Source of the DNA: Amphritea sp.
GTDB taxonomy: Bacteria > Pseudomonadota > Gammaproteobacteria > Pseudomonadales > Balneatricaceae
DNA length: 64,000 nt
Reading direction: 5' to 3'
Assembly (NCBI RefSeq): GCF_016744155.1
Contig: NZ_JADGEW010000002.1
Location: 124,001-188,000, forward strand
The translations under genes were made by a program, and so were the position numbers. How positions within the stretch are numbered: position 1 is the stretch's first letter; every line of letters begins with the position of its first letter. Below are positions 45,101-54,213 of this stretch, piece after piece. The notes under the pieces are model-generated. The model was not told where the DNA came from. It made no database searches and saw only the letters and a list, made by a program, of their open reading frames with translations.

Positions 45101-45698
45101 TCAGAGTTTTGTGCGTGACATGTTGGATGATCCCGATGATCTGGCTATTCTTGAAGGGGTTATTGGTCTGGCTCGGGCCTTTCGTCGAAATGTTGTTGCT
45201 GAAGGTGTTGAAACTACTGCTCATGGCAGTATGTTATTGGACTTCGGGTGTGAACTTGCTCAAGGGTATGCCATAGCTTATCCGATGCCAGCAAATAATA
45301 TTCCTGAGTGGATTAGTTCATGGCGTACACCGGATGAGTGGTTTAACCGGAAAGTTAAAAGTAGGCATGAGCAGCAGATTCAGTTTGCAGCGGTGGAGCA
45401 TCAGGCCTGGATAAGGCAGGTAGAGGCTGCTCTTAATGACGGAGCTGAAGCTCCGCCAATGAGTTGTGATGCCTGTAGATTCGGCTCTTGGTTTTATCAT
45501 GAGGGGCAGGCATATTATGGCGACTCCTCTGCATACGAAGCAGTGGACCGTATACACCGTCAAGTACACTCTCACGCAAATAACTTACTGGTGCTGAAGA
45601 GCGAAGGCGATGAAAGTGGAGCGAGAGACGGTATTCTCGATCTACACCAGCTGAAACATTCGCTTTTGAAACAGCTGGATAAGTTGAACTCTGCATAA
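42132..45698 (+). CDS. PAS-GGDEF-EAL cyclic di-GMP protein with C-terminal CZB zinc-sensor domain
   Basis: Large membrane protein of 1188 residues. Helices at about 12-35 and 295-318 enclose a helical periplasmic domain. Two PAS domains follow (about 378-510 and 515-635), then GGDEF (intact, residues 717-721) and EAL (Glu846-Ala-Leu, with SIDDFGTGYSS and ELEVLETSAL). The last 110 residues form a CZB domain: His in VEHQAWIRQ, Cys1115 in CRFGSWFY, and His residues in RIHRQVHSHAN. CZB domains bind zinc and inhibit diguanylate cyclases such as DgcZ. Both catalytic sites look intact, so zinc could tip the balance. The partner binding protein is encoded directly upstream. Confidence 0.88.
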   Translation: MFKFISKISSKLVGLAVLNTAAFAAVALIAGIGFFQVETLSSDIVGKEVAAINDNAHLGREISSLFSDIEGHTRVCNEKNYSNNMGKQLTNNMSRLFDSVQNPALRRALGHFQITATSLIQECLQLNTALINLREADQQTETTITLLEQAIGSALIKETLDGKLTNHFDQLMVLVAGLRETQLLIGKLTAEQAHLNTPDSSLLLSSENLVDDMSLRLQTLTASTTDIANASGLLGQNLKRYRDSLFQYQQANMSLEKRVLEVHETKRNVLDEMRRIDLESYNQAAEIQDEIVTVVRNLNFNVVALSLVIGLFTLLIVGRINRRDIKEPLNRTLGLIQGIRHDSAIDEPTYRDDEWGVIQKSLVDMAFELKSSQLALITSRDRLETALDGSNDGLWDWNLETDEVYSSPRLKSMLGYAPDELEGDFSSWLQLIDPLQKEKVLAFVTEYLEGEVGKYDIEFRMLHKHGHWVEILSRGKLAHDAEGRVSSPRRLIGTHTDITARKTAERQLQRSEKEQRTLITALPDVIMRFDSDARYLFMSENVSSVLDLKAAYFVGKSHTELGFPEEACQAWDSAIKHTFETGKPCDIELVLDGAHGNKTFNWKLTPDFDEHNNVRSVLGVARDISLLKEHQKRLEKIAHYDVLTGLPNRILLSDRLLQMMNQVLRRNAKLAVVYIDLDGFKEVNDQYGHDAGDRLLKIVAARMKLTLREGDTLARLGGDEFVAVLQDLADVSSCEPMLHRLLEAVSADVMDNGVVLNVTASLGVTFFPQVEEINADQLLRQADQAMYQVKLSGKNRFHLYDMDHDRSMRGQHESIERIREGLNKSEFLLYYQPKVNMSTGQVVGVEALIRWQHPEKGLRPPAEFLPIIEEQPLSVEMGNWVIKQVFEQSSLWRKAGVKLPVSINIGALQIQQADFVVKLTKMLSDFPDVPPKEIELEVLETSALDDIVQTSKVIRDCIELGLQVSIDDFGTGYSSLTYLKRLPVNTLKIDQSFVRDMLDDPDDLAILEGVIGLARAFRRNVVAEGVETTAHGSMLLDFGCELAQGYAIAYPMPANNIPEWISSWRTPDEWFNRKVKSRHEQQIQFAAVEHQAWIRQVEAALNDGAEAPPMSCDACRFGSWFYHEGQAYYGDSSAYEAVDRIHRQVHSHANNLLVLKSEGDESGARDGILDLHQLKHSLLKQLDKLNSA

Positions 45699-45735
45699 CG
45701 AGGCAATCATTTAAAGAAGGCGCTTATTTTTTTGA

Positions 45736-46245
45736 TTAAAGGAGATCTTCGATAAACCATGCTGAAAAGGCGTGCCGCCCAGGTACTGATGCTTTGTGAT
45801 AGATAGAAGACGCTTGCTGGCGGATAGTTTTTTCAGCGGTACCTCGTAAGCCTGCGATCTCTTTAAGACTGTAGCCTTTAAGTAGCATCTGTCCGACATC
45901 TTTTTCGCTTGAGGTTAATTTCCAATCACTGAACTGCTCTGTAATTGCCTGGCGTAGCTGATGACGAGCAGCGAGTACTACCTCTGACTCTGGTGTAGGC
46001 ATAATCTTCATTTCTTCCAGGTCTTGATTTAATTGCCTGATTTGTCGACGATTGAGAAAATTATCCAAGATTAGCCAGCAAAGCATAAGAAAGGCAATAA
46101 GCAGAATCGTGGCCTCTTGCAACAGGTGGGTTGTACTTGCACCGTGGGATATGTCTGCCGCTATGTCGCTGCCGATGGCGATTACAATCACCGCCAGAAA
46201 AAGCATCATCAAGTAATCTTGTAAAAAATGCTTAAACACTGTCAT
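45736..46245 (-). CDS. membrane-anchored LuxR-type HTH protein
   Basis: Protein of 169 residues with two N-terminal hydrophobic helices (about 12-30 and 42-62), a short coiled coil and a C-terminal LuxR-type helix-turn-helix (KLTSSEKDVGQMLLKGYSLKEIAGLRGTAEKTIRQQASSIYHKA). There is no receiver domain. Such membrane-bound LuxR proteins are probably one-component sensors that must act on DNA from the membrane or be released. Nothing shows the target. It converges on the GGDEF-EAL gene with a 37-bp gap. Confidence 0.78.
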   Translation of the reverse strand: MTVFKHFLQDYLMMLFLAVIVIAIGSDIAADISHGASTTHLLQEATILLIAFLMLCWLILDNFLNRRQIRQLNQDLEEMKIMPTPESEVVLAARHQLRQAITEQFSDWKLTSSEKDVGQMLLKGYSLKEIAGLRGTAEKTIRQQASSIYHKASVPGRHAFSAWFIEDLL

Positions 46246-46723
46246 TTCCTATTTTATTTTTGTTATACGTCTATAGAGCACAGATGTTGAAACTTTCAAT
46301 TATTTGATTTGATTAAGCTTGGTTTTCATTAAGCATATATTAGTACGGACGGCAGATAAAATTAACTAGTGAAATAAGTATGTCTGAAAATGATTGTGTT
46401 CGGGTAAATTTGTATCTGTGTTAACGGGTTTCAACCTAGTTGTTTGTCATCAGTTAATCTGGCGACTTTTCCGATGCATCCGGTAGTTTAAGCGGGTCCT
46501 ATAATGAATCTCCAATGGAAAGGCTGTAAATGGGCTACAAAGAAAGACAGTGAGCTTATTCTTTGGATTAAGAGAGGGGTATATATCTTGTTTAAAATAA
46601 TTGGCAGTGGCAATATTAGATAAATATTATATATCGGTAGTATATGGATATTGATCTGTTTCGCCTAGGGGTGGGGGGAAGAGCTGGCGAGGAGCCTAAT
46701 CCGGATAGCCAGAATACAGGTCT
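46246..46723. other. 478-bp intergenic region
   Basis: AT-rich non-coding DNA between divergent genes. A TATAAT at 46500-46505 may be a -10 element for the downstream GGDEF gene, but no good -35 is present. A 39-codon ORF at 46504-46623 has no ribosome-binding site. A single half-box (TTAGTACG near 46340) is not a convincing operator. Confidence 0.4.
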
Positions 46724-49120
46724 ATGTTAGCCAACAATAAAATAATGAATATTAGCAATCGTGCTCCACTGTTAGTTGTCGTTGCCGGTTTTCTTATCAC
46801 CGTTTTTACCTACCAGTATAAGGTTGGCATCGAGCAACAGCAGCGGCAGTCGCTTATGGCTTTAGCTGCGACTGAACAGCGAGCTCATCTACAAAATCAT
46901 GTGGATAATACAGTTGAGATTCTTGATTCAATCGCAAGCTATGTAACCTACAGTAAGCAGATAAATCGAGCTGATTTTCATTCCTTTACCCAACCTGTTA
47001 TTCAACGACATTCAGAACTGTATGCACTTCATTGGATACCTCGGGTGCTCGATGAAGATAGGGCGCTCTTCGAGCAGCTATTACTTGAGCAGGGGTTTAA
47101 CAGTGGAATAACGGCGGTGAAGTCGGAGGCGAATGGTCTGGTAAAAGCGCCGGAAAGTGAAGTGTACTATCCAGTACTTTATTCTGAACCTTTAGCGTTA
47201 AACAACAGTGTTATCGGTTTAGACGCTTACTCACGAAACCTCAATGCTGAGGTGATTGATCAGTTGTTAGACGGCTCCGCCAAATTTTTGTCGAGCGCTC
47301 CTTTTCACCTTGTTCAGGATGAAATGGCTAGTTCATCAGTCGTTTTCTTTCGACCTGTTTATTACGTTGCCCCGACTCAAGAAGCGTTAGTACTTCGAGG
47401 CTTTATTGCTGCGGTTGTTAAGCCCCAGCGCTTGATAGATAAACAGGTAATGGGTCACGATATCGTGGCGATGAAGCTTGATGATGTGACCAGTGAAAAC
47501 TCTGTAGAGATTGCATCGATGGGTTCTATTCCTACCGACATAAATAAAACATCATATGTCTCAGAGTTTAGGGTGCTTGGCCGTAGCTGGGCACTACGGG
47601 TTTGGAATGGTAAATCTCAGCACCTTGATGGATACCGTGTTGAATACTGGATACTGTTTTTTGGATTTTTGTTTACCTTCTTCTCGGCAATGGGGCTATC
47701 ACGTTTGAAGGTATCCCATCGGCAGGTGTTGCTGGAACGGGATAAAGCCCAAAGTTACCTGGATACGGTTGATACCATCATGTTGGCGCTAGACCAGCGG
47801 GGCGAGATCACGATGATCAATCGAAAAGGCAGTGAAGTTCTGGGATATACCCCGGCAGATCTGTTGGGAAAGAACTGGTTTAGTGAAGATTTTGTTATTG
47901 ACAGTATCGAAGAGAAAAAAGGTTTTAATCTTTTCATAAACAGTTCTTCAGCGGATAGTGATCTCTATCTGAGCGAGAGTAAAATTCGTGCCCGTAATGA
48001 CCAGATACGTCTGATCACCTGGCGAAATAAAAGGCGTACAGATCAAAGCGGTGATGTTGTTGGAATGCTCTGTTCCGGTAGTGACATTACTGAACAACGA
48101 CATAACGAGAGATTGGATAAACTCAGAAGCAGTGCGATGGAGGCGGCACTGAGAGGTGAGTCTCTGAGTTATGTGCTTAATCTAGTGCTTACGGGTATTG
48201 AAGAACAATATCCGGGAGCTTTATGTAGTATTTTACTTCTGGATAAAACAGGTAAACACTTACTGAATTGTGCTGCACCCTCATTGCCAAAAGATTACCA
48301 AAATGCGATTCATGGGATTGAGATAGGTGAAGGAGTTGGGTCATGCGGTACGGCGGCATTCCGTCGTGAGCGTGTAATTGTTGAAGATATTGAAACTCAT
48401 CCGTTCTGGGCTTCCTTTAAAGATTTAGCGCTTAGTCATAACCTGGGAAGCTGCTGGTCTGAACCAATTTTTGGTAAGAAACATCGCCTCAAAGGAACTT
48501 TTGCTATCTACCACCAGGAACCCTCGCTACCCAGTGATGAAGACCTGGAACTTATCACCAGTATGGCAGCATTTGTCAGCATGCTGATTGAAGAGTTCCA
48601 GGTAGAAGAGGCTCTGGTACAGATGGCAAATACGGATGCCCTGACCGGGTTGAATAATCGGCGGAAACTCTTAGCATCTCTTGAGGAGGAGTTTGCCCGG
48701 ACAAAGCGTTATGGGCGACATTTTAGTCTCTGTATGCTGGATCTGGATCACTTTAAAATGGTTAACGATCAGTATGGGCATGATGCAGGGGATCTTGTGC
48801 TAAAAGCGATATCTGAGATTATTACCCAAGAGCTGCGTGAAAGTGATATTTCCGGACGTATTGGTGGCGAAGAGTTTGCTTTGTTGTTGCCAGATACAGA
48901 GCTTCACAAAGCGGGCGAATTGTCAGAAAGGTTGAGACTGAAGATAGAGCAGTTTACGGTGAAACTCAGAACCGGAGAGTCAGTAAAGCTAACGGCTTCT
49001 ATCGGAGTGGCTGAGTATGCATCTAGTATGGAGCTCTCTACTGACATGCTCGGTCTGGCGGATAAACGACTTTACTGGGCTAAAGATAATGGCCGAAACC
49101 AGATAAGTATAGAGCCTTAA
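46724..49120 (+). CDS. CHASE-PAS-GAF-GGDEF diguanylate cyclase
   Basis: Membrane protein of 798 residues. Helix at about 14-30, periplasmic CHASE domain (about 65-275, containing ALHWIPRVLDEDR), second helix near 308-330, PAS (about 345-470), GAF (about 490-625, GIEIGEGVGSCGTAAFRRERVIVEDIE) and GGDEF. The active-site signature is GGEEF (RIGGEEFALLLPD), which is catalytically competent. CHASE domains bind small extracellular ligands. It shows three sensory inputs for one output. There are no co-transcribed neighbours. Confidence 0.87.
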   Translation: MLANNKIMNISNRAPLLVVVAGFLITVFTYQYKVGIEQQQRQSLMALAATEQRAHLQNHVDNTVEILDSIASYVTYSKQINRADFHSFTQPVIQRHSELYALHWIPRVLDEDRALFEQLLLEQGFNSGITAVKSEANGLVKAPESEVYYPVLYSEPLALNNSVIGLDAYSRNLNAEVIDQLLDGSAKFLSSAPFHLVQDEMASSSVVFFRPVYYVAPTQEALVLRGFIAAVVKPQRLIDKQVMGHDIVAMKLDDVTSENSVEIASMGSIPTDINKTSYVSEFRVLGRSWALRVWNGKSQHLDGYRVEYWILFFGFLFTFFSAMGLSRLKVSHRQVLLERDKAQSYLDTVDTIMLALDQRGEITMINRKGSEVLGYTPADLLGKNWFSEDFVIDSIEEKKGFNLFINSSSADSDLYLSESKIRARNDQIRLITWRNKRRTDQSGDVVGMLCSGSDITEQRHNERLDKLRSSAMEAALRGESLSYVLNLVLTGIEEQYPGALCSILLLDKTGKHLLNCAAPSLPKDYQNAIHGIEIGEGVGSCGTAAFRRERVIVEDIETHPFWASFKDLALSHNLGSCWSEPIFGKKHRLKGTFAIYHQEPSLPSDEDLELITSMAAFVSMLIEEFQVEEALVQMANTDALTGLNNRRKLLASLEEEFARTKRYGRHFSLCMLDLDHFKMVNDQYGHDAGDLVLKAISEIITQELRESDISGRIGGEEFALLLPDTELHKAGELSERLRLKIEQFTVKLRTGESVKLTASIGVAEYASSMELSTDMLGLADKRLYWAKDNGRNQISIEP

Positions 49121-49136
49121 AAATACGTTATCAGGG

Positions 49137-50033
49137 TTAGGTTTTAGGTTGTTCTAACTGCACATGGCAGTATTTCACCAGTTGTTGCTTTAGTTGCTGA
49201 CCGAGTTCAGTGGATAAATTCCAACTGTGCCAATAAAGAGGTACTTCAAGACTCTTACCGGCCGCAATCTCTTTTACCTGCCCGCTTTTAATTTGAGCTT
49301 TCATCTGAAGATCAGGCACCATTCCCCAGGCAAACCCTCGTTGTATTAGTTCAGTAAAGGCTTCAGACGATGGAACCCGGTGGCGCTGGTAGTCCTGAAC
49401 CCCTGGAAAAAACTTATTGATGAAGGTGTCCTGGAGGTCGTCTTTTTCGTTGTATTCCACCGCCGGCGCATTTGACAGTGTTTCAGCGGTTACGCCCATA
49501 GGAAAGTAGCGATCAATATATTCTGGGCTGGCCAAAGCAAGATATCGACTGATACCTAGTGGTACAGCGTTGCCCCCTTGTAACGACTTACTACTTGCAC
49601 TGATACAGCCTAAGACATCGCCTTGTCGCAACAGTTGATGAGTCTGATCCTGATCATCGACCCTAAGGTCTAACAGTATCGGGCTTTGTTCTAGTAATGG
49701 CTGCATCGCTGCCATAAACCAGGTGGCAAGAGAATCAGCGTTGAGACCAATAGTAAGTCTGGTAAACCCTTGTTCACGGGCGTCATAGAGGCTGTTTAAT
49801 AACTCGTTCTGGAGCAGACTGACCTGATGATAATGACGTAGAAGCTTTTGCCCTACGGACGTCAGTTGTAGGGGTTGGCTTCGTATTAATAAAAGCTGTC
49901 CGGTTGTTTCTTCAAGCTGTTTAATACGTTGAGAAATAGCAGATTGAGTCAGAAATAGTCGTTTAGCTGCACGATCAAAACTTTGTTCCTCCATCACTGT
50001 GGCTAAAGCCTGAAGTTGACGATAATCCAGCAT
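49137..50033 (-). CDS. argP: LysR-type regulator ArgP
   Basis: LysR-family regulator of 298 residues. The N-terminal helix-turn-helix (DYRQLQALATVMEEQSFDRAAKRLFLTQSAISQRIKQLEE) is followed by a co-inducer-binding domain. Identity as ArgP rests on length, the sequence VMEEQSFDRAAKRL typical of ArgP, and divergent pairing with an ArgO-type exporter. ArgP responds to arginine and lysine. Two 13-bp repeats in the 110-bp divergent region are likely binding sites. Confidence 0.85.
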   Translation of the reverse strand: MLDYRQLQALATVMEEQSFDRAAKRLFLTQSAISQRIKQLEETTGQLLLIRSQPLQLTSVGQKLLRHYHQVSLLQNELLNSLYDAREQGFTRLTIGLNADSLATWFMAAMQPLLEQSPILLDLRVDDQDQTHQLLRQGDVLGCISASSKSLQGGNAVPLGISRYLALASPEYIDRYFPMGVTAETLSNAPAVEYNEKDDLQDTFINKFFPGVQDYQRHRVPSSEAFTELIQRGFAWGMVPDLQMKAQIKSGQVKEIAAGKSLEVPLYWHSWNLSTELGQQLKQQLVKYCHVQLEQPKT

Positions 50034-50044
50034 GGCACACCATA

Positions 50045-50086
50045 TTAGTTTTGCTAATGAAATATAAATATTATTAGTTTTACTAA
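50045..50086. promoter_or_regulatory. two repeated palindromes, candidate ArgP operators
   Basis: TTAGTTTTGCTAA at 50045-50057 and TTAGTTTTACTAA at 50074-50086 are near-identical palindromes 29 bp apart, close to three helical turns, in the argP-argO divergent region. The first begins 12 bp upstream of argP. This fits LysR-type activation and autoregulation. Confidence 0.6.
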
Positions 50087-50143
50087 CGTTAGTCGACTTA
50101 TTATGCTGCTATCACTTGTATATAGATGTGAAAAAGAGTCTCT

Positions 50144-50767
50144 ATGTTGTTTTCTTTACCTACACCGTTCTTTACCGGATTAGCGACCAGTGCCGGACTC
50201 ATTATTGCGATAGGCGCTCAGAATGCATTTGTATTGAGCCAGGGCGTCAGACGTGAGCATCACTGGCCTATAGCGGCTCTGTGCAGCTTTATCGATGCGG
50301 TGCTTATTACATTAGGCATTGCAGGCATGGGAGTACTAATAGGGCAATCAGAGGTGACACTTCAACTAATCACCTGGGGCGGTGCTCTGTTTCTGTTTTG
50401 GTATGGCGCGAATGCGCTCAGGTCCGCATTTCGTGACGAAGTCCTTGATCTGTCTGAGAATCAGTTTTCTGGCCTCCGTTCAGCATTGTTGACTACTTTG
50501 GCGTTGAGTTTACTGAATCCCCACGTGTATCTGGATACGGTGGTTTTACTCGGTGGAATAGGGGGGCAATATCCTGAATATGATCGTTACTGGTTTGGGG
50601 CTGGAGCGGCGTTGTTTTCTTTTCTTTGGTTCTTTTCACTCAGCTTAGGTGCCCGCTGGCTGGCCCCGCTGTTCCGCAGGCCAGTTAGTTGGCGTGTGTT
50701 GGATGGGCTTGTCTGCCTGATGATGTGGGCGCTTGCCGGGTTACTGCTTAGCGACAATCTGGTGTAG
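50144..50767 (+). CDS. argO: arginine exporter ArgO (LysE family)
   Basis: Membrane exporter of 207 residues with about six helices. The N-terminal GLIIAIGAQNAFVLSQGVRREH and the SLLNPHVYLDTVVLLGGIGGQ motif are specific to the LysE/ArgO branch, which exports arginine and lysine. It is divergent from argP. The E. coli argP-argO genes are also regulator and target, although not always adjacent. Confidence 0.88.
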   Translation: MLFSLPTPFFTGLATSAGLIIAIGAQNAFVLSQGVRREHHWPIAALCSFIDAVLITLGIAGMGVLIGQSEVTLQLITWGGALFLFWYGANALRSAFRDEVLDLSENQFSGLRSALLTTLALSLLNPHVYLDTVVLLGGIGGQYPEYDRYWFGAGAALFSFLWFFSLSLGARWLAPLFRRPVSWRVLDGLVCLMMWALAGLLLSDNLV

Positions 50768-50815
50768 AGCGACTTATTACACCTGACTGATCGCTATCAG
50801 TTTCCCGCAAGCCGT

Positions 50816-52378
50816 TTAACGTTTCAGTGTGCGGTTTACAATTTGAGACAGATCGGTCACCAGCTTCTCGAGTTTATCCGTGGCACTGTTTGTCCGGGCA
50901 ATGGAGTCTTTATTGCTGTCGGAAATATCACGGATTGAAATGACAGAGCGACTCAGGCTTTCAGCGGTGCCGCTCTGTTCTTCTGCAGATACCGCTATCT
51001 GTTGGCTTTGTTGAGAGATGAGGTCCAGTGACTGGCTTAGTTGGTCAAAAGCCTTGCCTGCGGTTTCCGCACGGCTAATACTTTCTTTTGCCTGAGTATG
51101 GGTTTTATTCATACTGCTGGCGGTTTGCTCGACCTGATGTTGAATAGCATCGATGCTGGTTTTAATCTGATTAGTGGCTTCCTGAGTTCGGGTTGCAAGG
51201 GTCCGAACCTCGTCGGCGACGACGGCAAACCCGCGGCCATTGTCACCGGCCCGAGCGGCTTCGATTGCAGCATTCAGTGCCAGTAGGTTGGTTTGATCGG
51301 CAATGTCGTTGATCATGGTGGTAATGTTGCCGATCTCTTCGGTCTGGCTGTGCAGCTGATCTGATAACTCAGCAGCCTGGGCTACTTCTACCACCAGGAG
51401 CTCGATTGTCTTCATCATGTCATTAACCGAAGTACGGCCGATCAGTGCATCCTGAGCGGCTTGAAGTGTGACTTCTGAGGTTCGAGAGGTGTTTTCTGCC
51501 ACATGGTGGGATGATGAGGCCATCTCGGTACTGACAGACGCGAGCATATCGCTTTCAAGGTTTTGCTGTTCAATGCCTGAGGTTGTCTGGTCAAGGCTTT
51601 GATGAGTCACTCCCATCACGTTTCTCACCGTTACAATAGCGTCTTCAACACGCCCGGTAACTGTTCTCAGGCGTGCTTCAAGCACCAGGTTTGATAACTG
51701 GAAAGTTCCAATCTCATCCATTCGACCGGTCAACGCCTTTTGTGCAATTGGGTTGTTAAAAATCTTGAGTGCTTGCGCTGAACGGTTGCTCAGTGGCGAT
51801 AGTAGCCAATAGATAAGCCCGGTAAACGACAGAGTCATCAAGCTGGACAGAATAAGCTTCAACGCGTTGTCCAGTGGGGCGACATTAACCAGTGTGACGC
51901 CGAGCAGGCCGCAGAAAGCAGAGGCTACAATTCTATTACTAAGCTGAACCCGTGAAAACGATACCCGTTTGGGCTTGGTATTAACTTGATCGTAGAGTCG
52001 TTGAGCGGACTCTTTTATCTCATCGGGAAGCCTTGTGCGGACCGACTGATAGCCTATCTTTTTCCCTGCTTCATCGTACAGTGGCGTGACATAGGCTAAT
52101 ACCCAGTAGAAGTCACCATTCTTACAGCGGTTCTTTACAGCCCCTAACCAGGGCTCATCAATCTTAAGATTCTTCCACAGGTCTTCAAAGGCGGCTGCAG
52201 GCATATCAGGGTGTCGGACAATATTATGGTTCTGGCCTATAAGCTCATCGTTGCTGTAACCGGCGATATCAATGAAGTTTTTATTGGCGTAGGTAATACA
52301 TCCAGTGAGAGTTGTTGTAGAAATTAAACGGCATCCTTCTGGGACAAGCTGTTCATTCTGCTTCTGGTATGTAGACAT
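50816..52378 (-). CDS. Aer-like PAS chemotaxis receptor
   Basis: Chemoreceptor of 520 residues. An N-terminal PAS domain (about 15-120) has the Aer features [31 protein letters not shown] and [18 protein letters not shown] hydrophobic region at about 150-200 forms a membrane hairpin with no periplasmic domain, then the signalling domain with the tip [32 protein letters not shown]. Aer proteins bind FAD and steer cells by redox state, so it may report on respiratory electron flow. FAD binding is inferred. Confidence 0.88.
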   Translation of the reverse strand: MSTYQKQNEQLVPEGCRLISTTTLTGCITYANKNFIDIAGYSNDELIGQNHNIVRHPDMPAAAFEDLWKNLKIDEPWLGAVKNRCKNGDFYWVLAYVTPLYDEAGKKIGYQSVRTRLPDEIKESAQRLYDQVNTKPKRVSFSRVQLSNRIVASAFCGLLGVTLVNVAPLDNALKLILSSLMTLSFTGLIYWLLSPLSNRSAQALKIFNNPIAQKALTGRMDEIGTFQLSNLVLEARLRTVTGRVEDAIVTVRNVMGVTHQSLDQTTSGIEQQNLESDMLASVSTEMASSSHHVAENTSRTSEVTLQAAQDALIGRTSVNDMMKTIELLVVEVAQAAELSDQLHSQTEEIGNITTMINDIADQTNLLALNAAIEAARAGDNGRGFAVVADEVRTLATRTQEATNQIKTSIDAIQHQVEQTASSMNKTHTQAKESISRAETAGKAFDQLSQSLDLISQQSQQIAVSAEEQSGTAESLSRSVISIRDISDSNKDSIARTNSATDKLEKLVTDLSQIVNRTLKR

Positions 52379-52679
52379 TATTTCCTCTTACTGAGCCGTT
52401 AGATGCTCATATCCTGACTCACTGACACTGGTCGTTGTCTTAAGCCTGTTATGGCTTTAAGTCGATGATGTGAATATAGCTTTGTTCTGCTGCAATTGCT
52501 TATGAAAAGGTGCTCAGTTTGGGTGGGGGCTCCGTGCTTCAGCTCAAGAATTACTACTAAATAACTAATTTTTCAGTGCCAAGGGAGCATGGCTGGGTAT
52601 CGGGTCTACTGATTACTATTAACAGGTACTCAAAACAGCACCGCGAAGTGCGCTGTATAACAAAAAAGAGGCTTAGAAA
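52379..52679 (+). promoter_or_regulatory. 301-bp promoter region of the aldehyde dehydrogenase gene
   Basis: Non-coding. It contains the diverged box at 52553 and, just after it, TTTCAGTGCCAAGG, which resembles TTTCAGCACCAAAG after the box at 34458. No clear ribosome-binding site except a purine-rich GAGGCTTAG before the start. Confidence 0.4.
52553..52566. promoter_or_regulatory. weak alcohol-regulon operator upstream of the aldehyde dehydrogenase
   Basis: ACTACTAAATAACT matches the perfect box AGTACTAAAGTACT at 11 of 14 positions. The T-rich sequence after it and the shared downstream string support homology to the site at 34458. No -10 hexamer is found at the 24-nt spacing. Confidence 0.35.
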
Positions 52680-54200
52680 ATGATTTACGCACAGCCAGGA
52701 ACCGAAGGTTCAGTTGTTTCTTTTAAAGACCGTTACGCTAACTATATTGGTGGTGAGTGGGTTGCGCCTGTTAAAGGTCAGTACTTCCAGAATGTTACCC
52801 CAGTTACCGGTGAAGTGTTTTGTGAAATTCCACGTTCAACAGAAGAAGATATTAATCTGGCGCTAGATGCAGCGCATGCAGCTAAGGATGCCTGGGGTAC
52901 TACCTCAGTAACCGAACGCTCTAATTTACTGCTTAAAATTGCAGATCGCATCGAACAAAATCTTGAACTGCTGGCTGTTGCCGAAACTTGGGACAACGGT
53001 AAAGCAGTACGTGAAACGATGGCCGCTGACGTGCCACTTTGTGTTGACCACTTCCGTTACTATGCCGGTTGTATCCGTGCCCAGGAAGGTTCAATCGGTG
53101 ATATCGATCAGAATACTGTTTCTTACCAGTTCCATGAGCCACTAGGTGTAGTGGGTCAGATTATTCCTTGGAACTTCCCATTGCTGATGGCTGCCTGGAA
53201 ACTGGCACCAGCACTAGTAACAGGCAACTGTGTTGTTCTGAAGCCTGCCGAGCAGACGCCGGTATCTATCCTGAAACTGATGGAAGTGATTGGTGACCTG
53301 TTACCACCGGGTGTACTGAACGTAGTTAACGGTTTTGGTAAAGAAGCCGGTGAAGCGCTGGCGACCAGTACTCGTATCGCGAAGATCGCATTTACCGGTT
53401 CTACGCCTGTAGGTTCGCACATTCTTAAGTGTGCTGCTGAAAATATCATTCCGTCTACGGTAGAGCTGGGCGGTAAGTCACCAAACATCTTCTTTGCTGA
53501 CGTAATGAATCAGGAAGATGAGTTTGTCAGTAAAGCGGTAGAGGGTGCAGTGCTGGCATTCTTTAACCAGGGTGAGGTGTGTACCTGTCCTTCCCGTTTG
53601 CTGATTCAAGAAAGTATGTATGATGAGTTTATCGCTAAGGTTGTCGAGCGTGCTAAGCAGATCAAGCGTGGTAATCCACTGGATACCGACACTATGGTGG
53701 GTGCTCAGGCTTCTGAACAGCAATTCGATAAGATCATGTCTTATATGGATATCGGTAGAGAAGAAGGCGCTGAATTCCTGATCGGTGGTGATGCTCATGT
53801 AAACGATGGTGAGTTTGGTTCTGGCTACTACGTCCAGCCTACGCTGATGAAAGGTCATAACAAAATGCGCGTTTTCCAGGAAGAGATTTTCGGTCCTGTT
53901 GTTGCAGTAACTACCTTTAAAGATGAAGCTGAAGCGCTTGAAATCGCGAACGATACTGAGTTTGGTTTGGGTGCCGGTGTCTGGACCCGTGATATGAACC
54001 TTTCTTATCGTATGGGTCGTGGAATCCAGTCTGGTCGTGTTTGGACTAACTGTTATCACCTATATCCTGCACACGCAGCATTCGGTGGTTACAAGAAGTC
54101 TGGTGTAGGCCGAGAGACTCATAAAATGATGTTGGATCACTACCAGCAGACCAAGAACTTGTTGGTTAGCTACGATATCAATCCATTAGGTTTTTTCTAA
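52680..54200 (+). CDS. NAD-dependent aldehyde dehydrogenase (ExaC/AcoD-like)
   Basis: Aldehyde dehydrogenase of 506 residues, a cytoplasmic enzyme that oxidises acetaldehyde or similar aldehydes to acids with NAD. Visible motifs are the NAD-binding [10 protein letters not shown] and [17 protein letters not shown], the general base Glu in [12 protein letters not shown], the catalytic Cys301 region [13 protein letters not shown] (Cys301 and Cys303), and [10 protein letters not shown]. The [11 protein letters not shown] form is typical of the ExaC/AcoD group paired with PQQ ethanol dehydrogenases. It completes the alcohol-to-acid route started by the enzyme at 38271, although it lies 12.6 kb away. 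Confidence 0.9.
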   Translation: MIYAQPGTEGSVVSFKDRYANYIGGEWVAPVKGQYFQNVTPVTGEVFCEIPRSTEEDINLALDAAHAAKDAWGTTSVTERSNLLLKIADRIEQNLELLAVAETWDNGKAVRETMAADVPLCVDHFRYYAGCIRAQEGSIGDIDQNTVSYQFHEPLGVVGQIIPWNFPLLMAAWKLAPALVTGNCVVLKPAEQTPVSILKLMEVIGDLLPPGVLNVVNGFGKEAGEALATSTRIAKIAFTGSTPVGSHILKCAAENIIPSTVELGGKSPNIFFADVMNQEDEFVSKAVEGAVLAFFNQGEVCTCPSRLLIQESMYDEFIAKVVERAKQIKRGNPLDTDTMVGAQASEQQFDKIMSYMDIGREEGAEFLIGGDAHVNDGEFGSGYYVQPTLMKGHNKMRVFQEEIFGPVVAVTTFKDEAEALEIANDTEFGLGAGVWTRDMNLSYRMGRGIQSGRVWTNCYHLYPAHAAFGGYKKSGVGRETHKMMLDHYQQTKNLLVSYDINPLGFF

Positions 54201-54213
54201 GCCGATCTGTTGA

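Noticed and set aside
46504-46623. 39-codon ORF in the 478-bp intergenic region
   Set aside because: No ribosome-binding site, no recognisable signal or motif, and the ATG overlaps a likely -10 element.
50786-50801. ACTGAT/ATCAGT hairpin between argO and the Aer-like gene as a terminator
   Set aside because: Only six A-T-rich pairs and no proper T-tract on either strand.
53478-54059. 193-codon open frame antisense to the aldehyde dehydrogenase
   Set aside because: The opposite strand encodes a full, motif-complete enzyme; the antisense frame has no family features and reflects codon bias.
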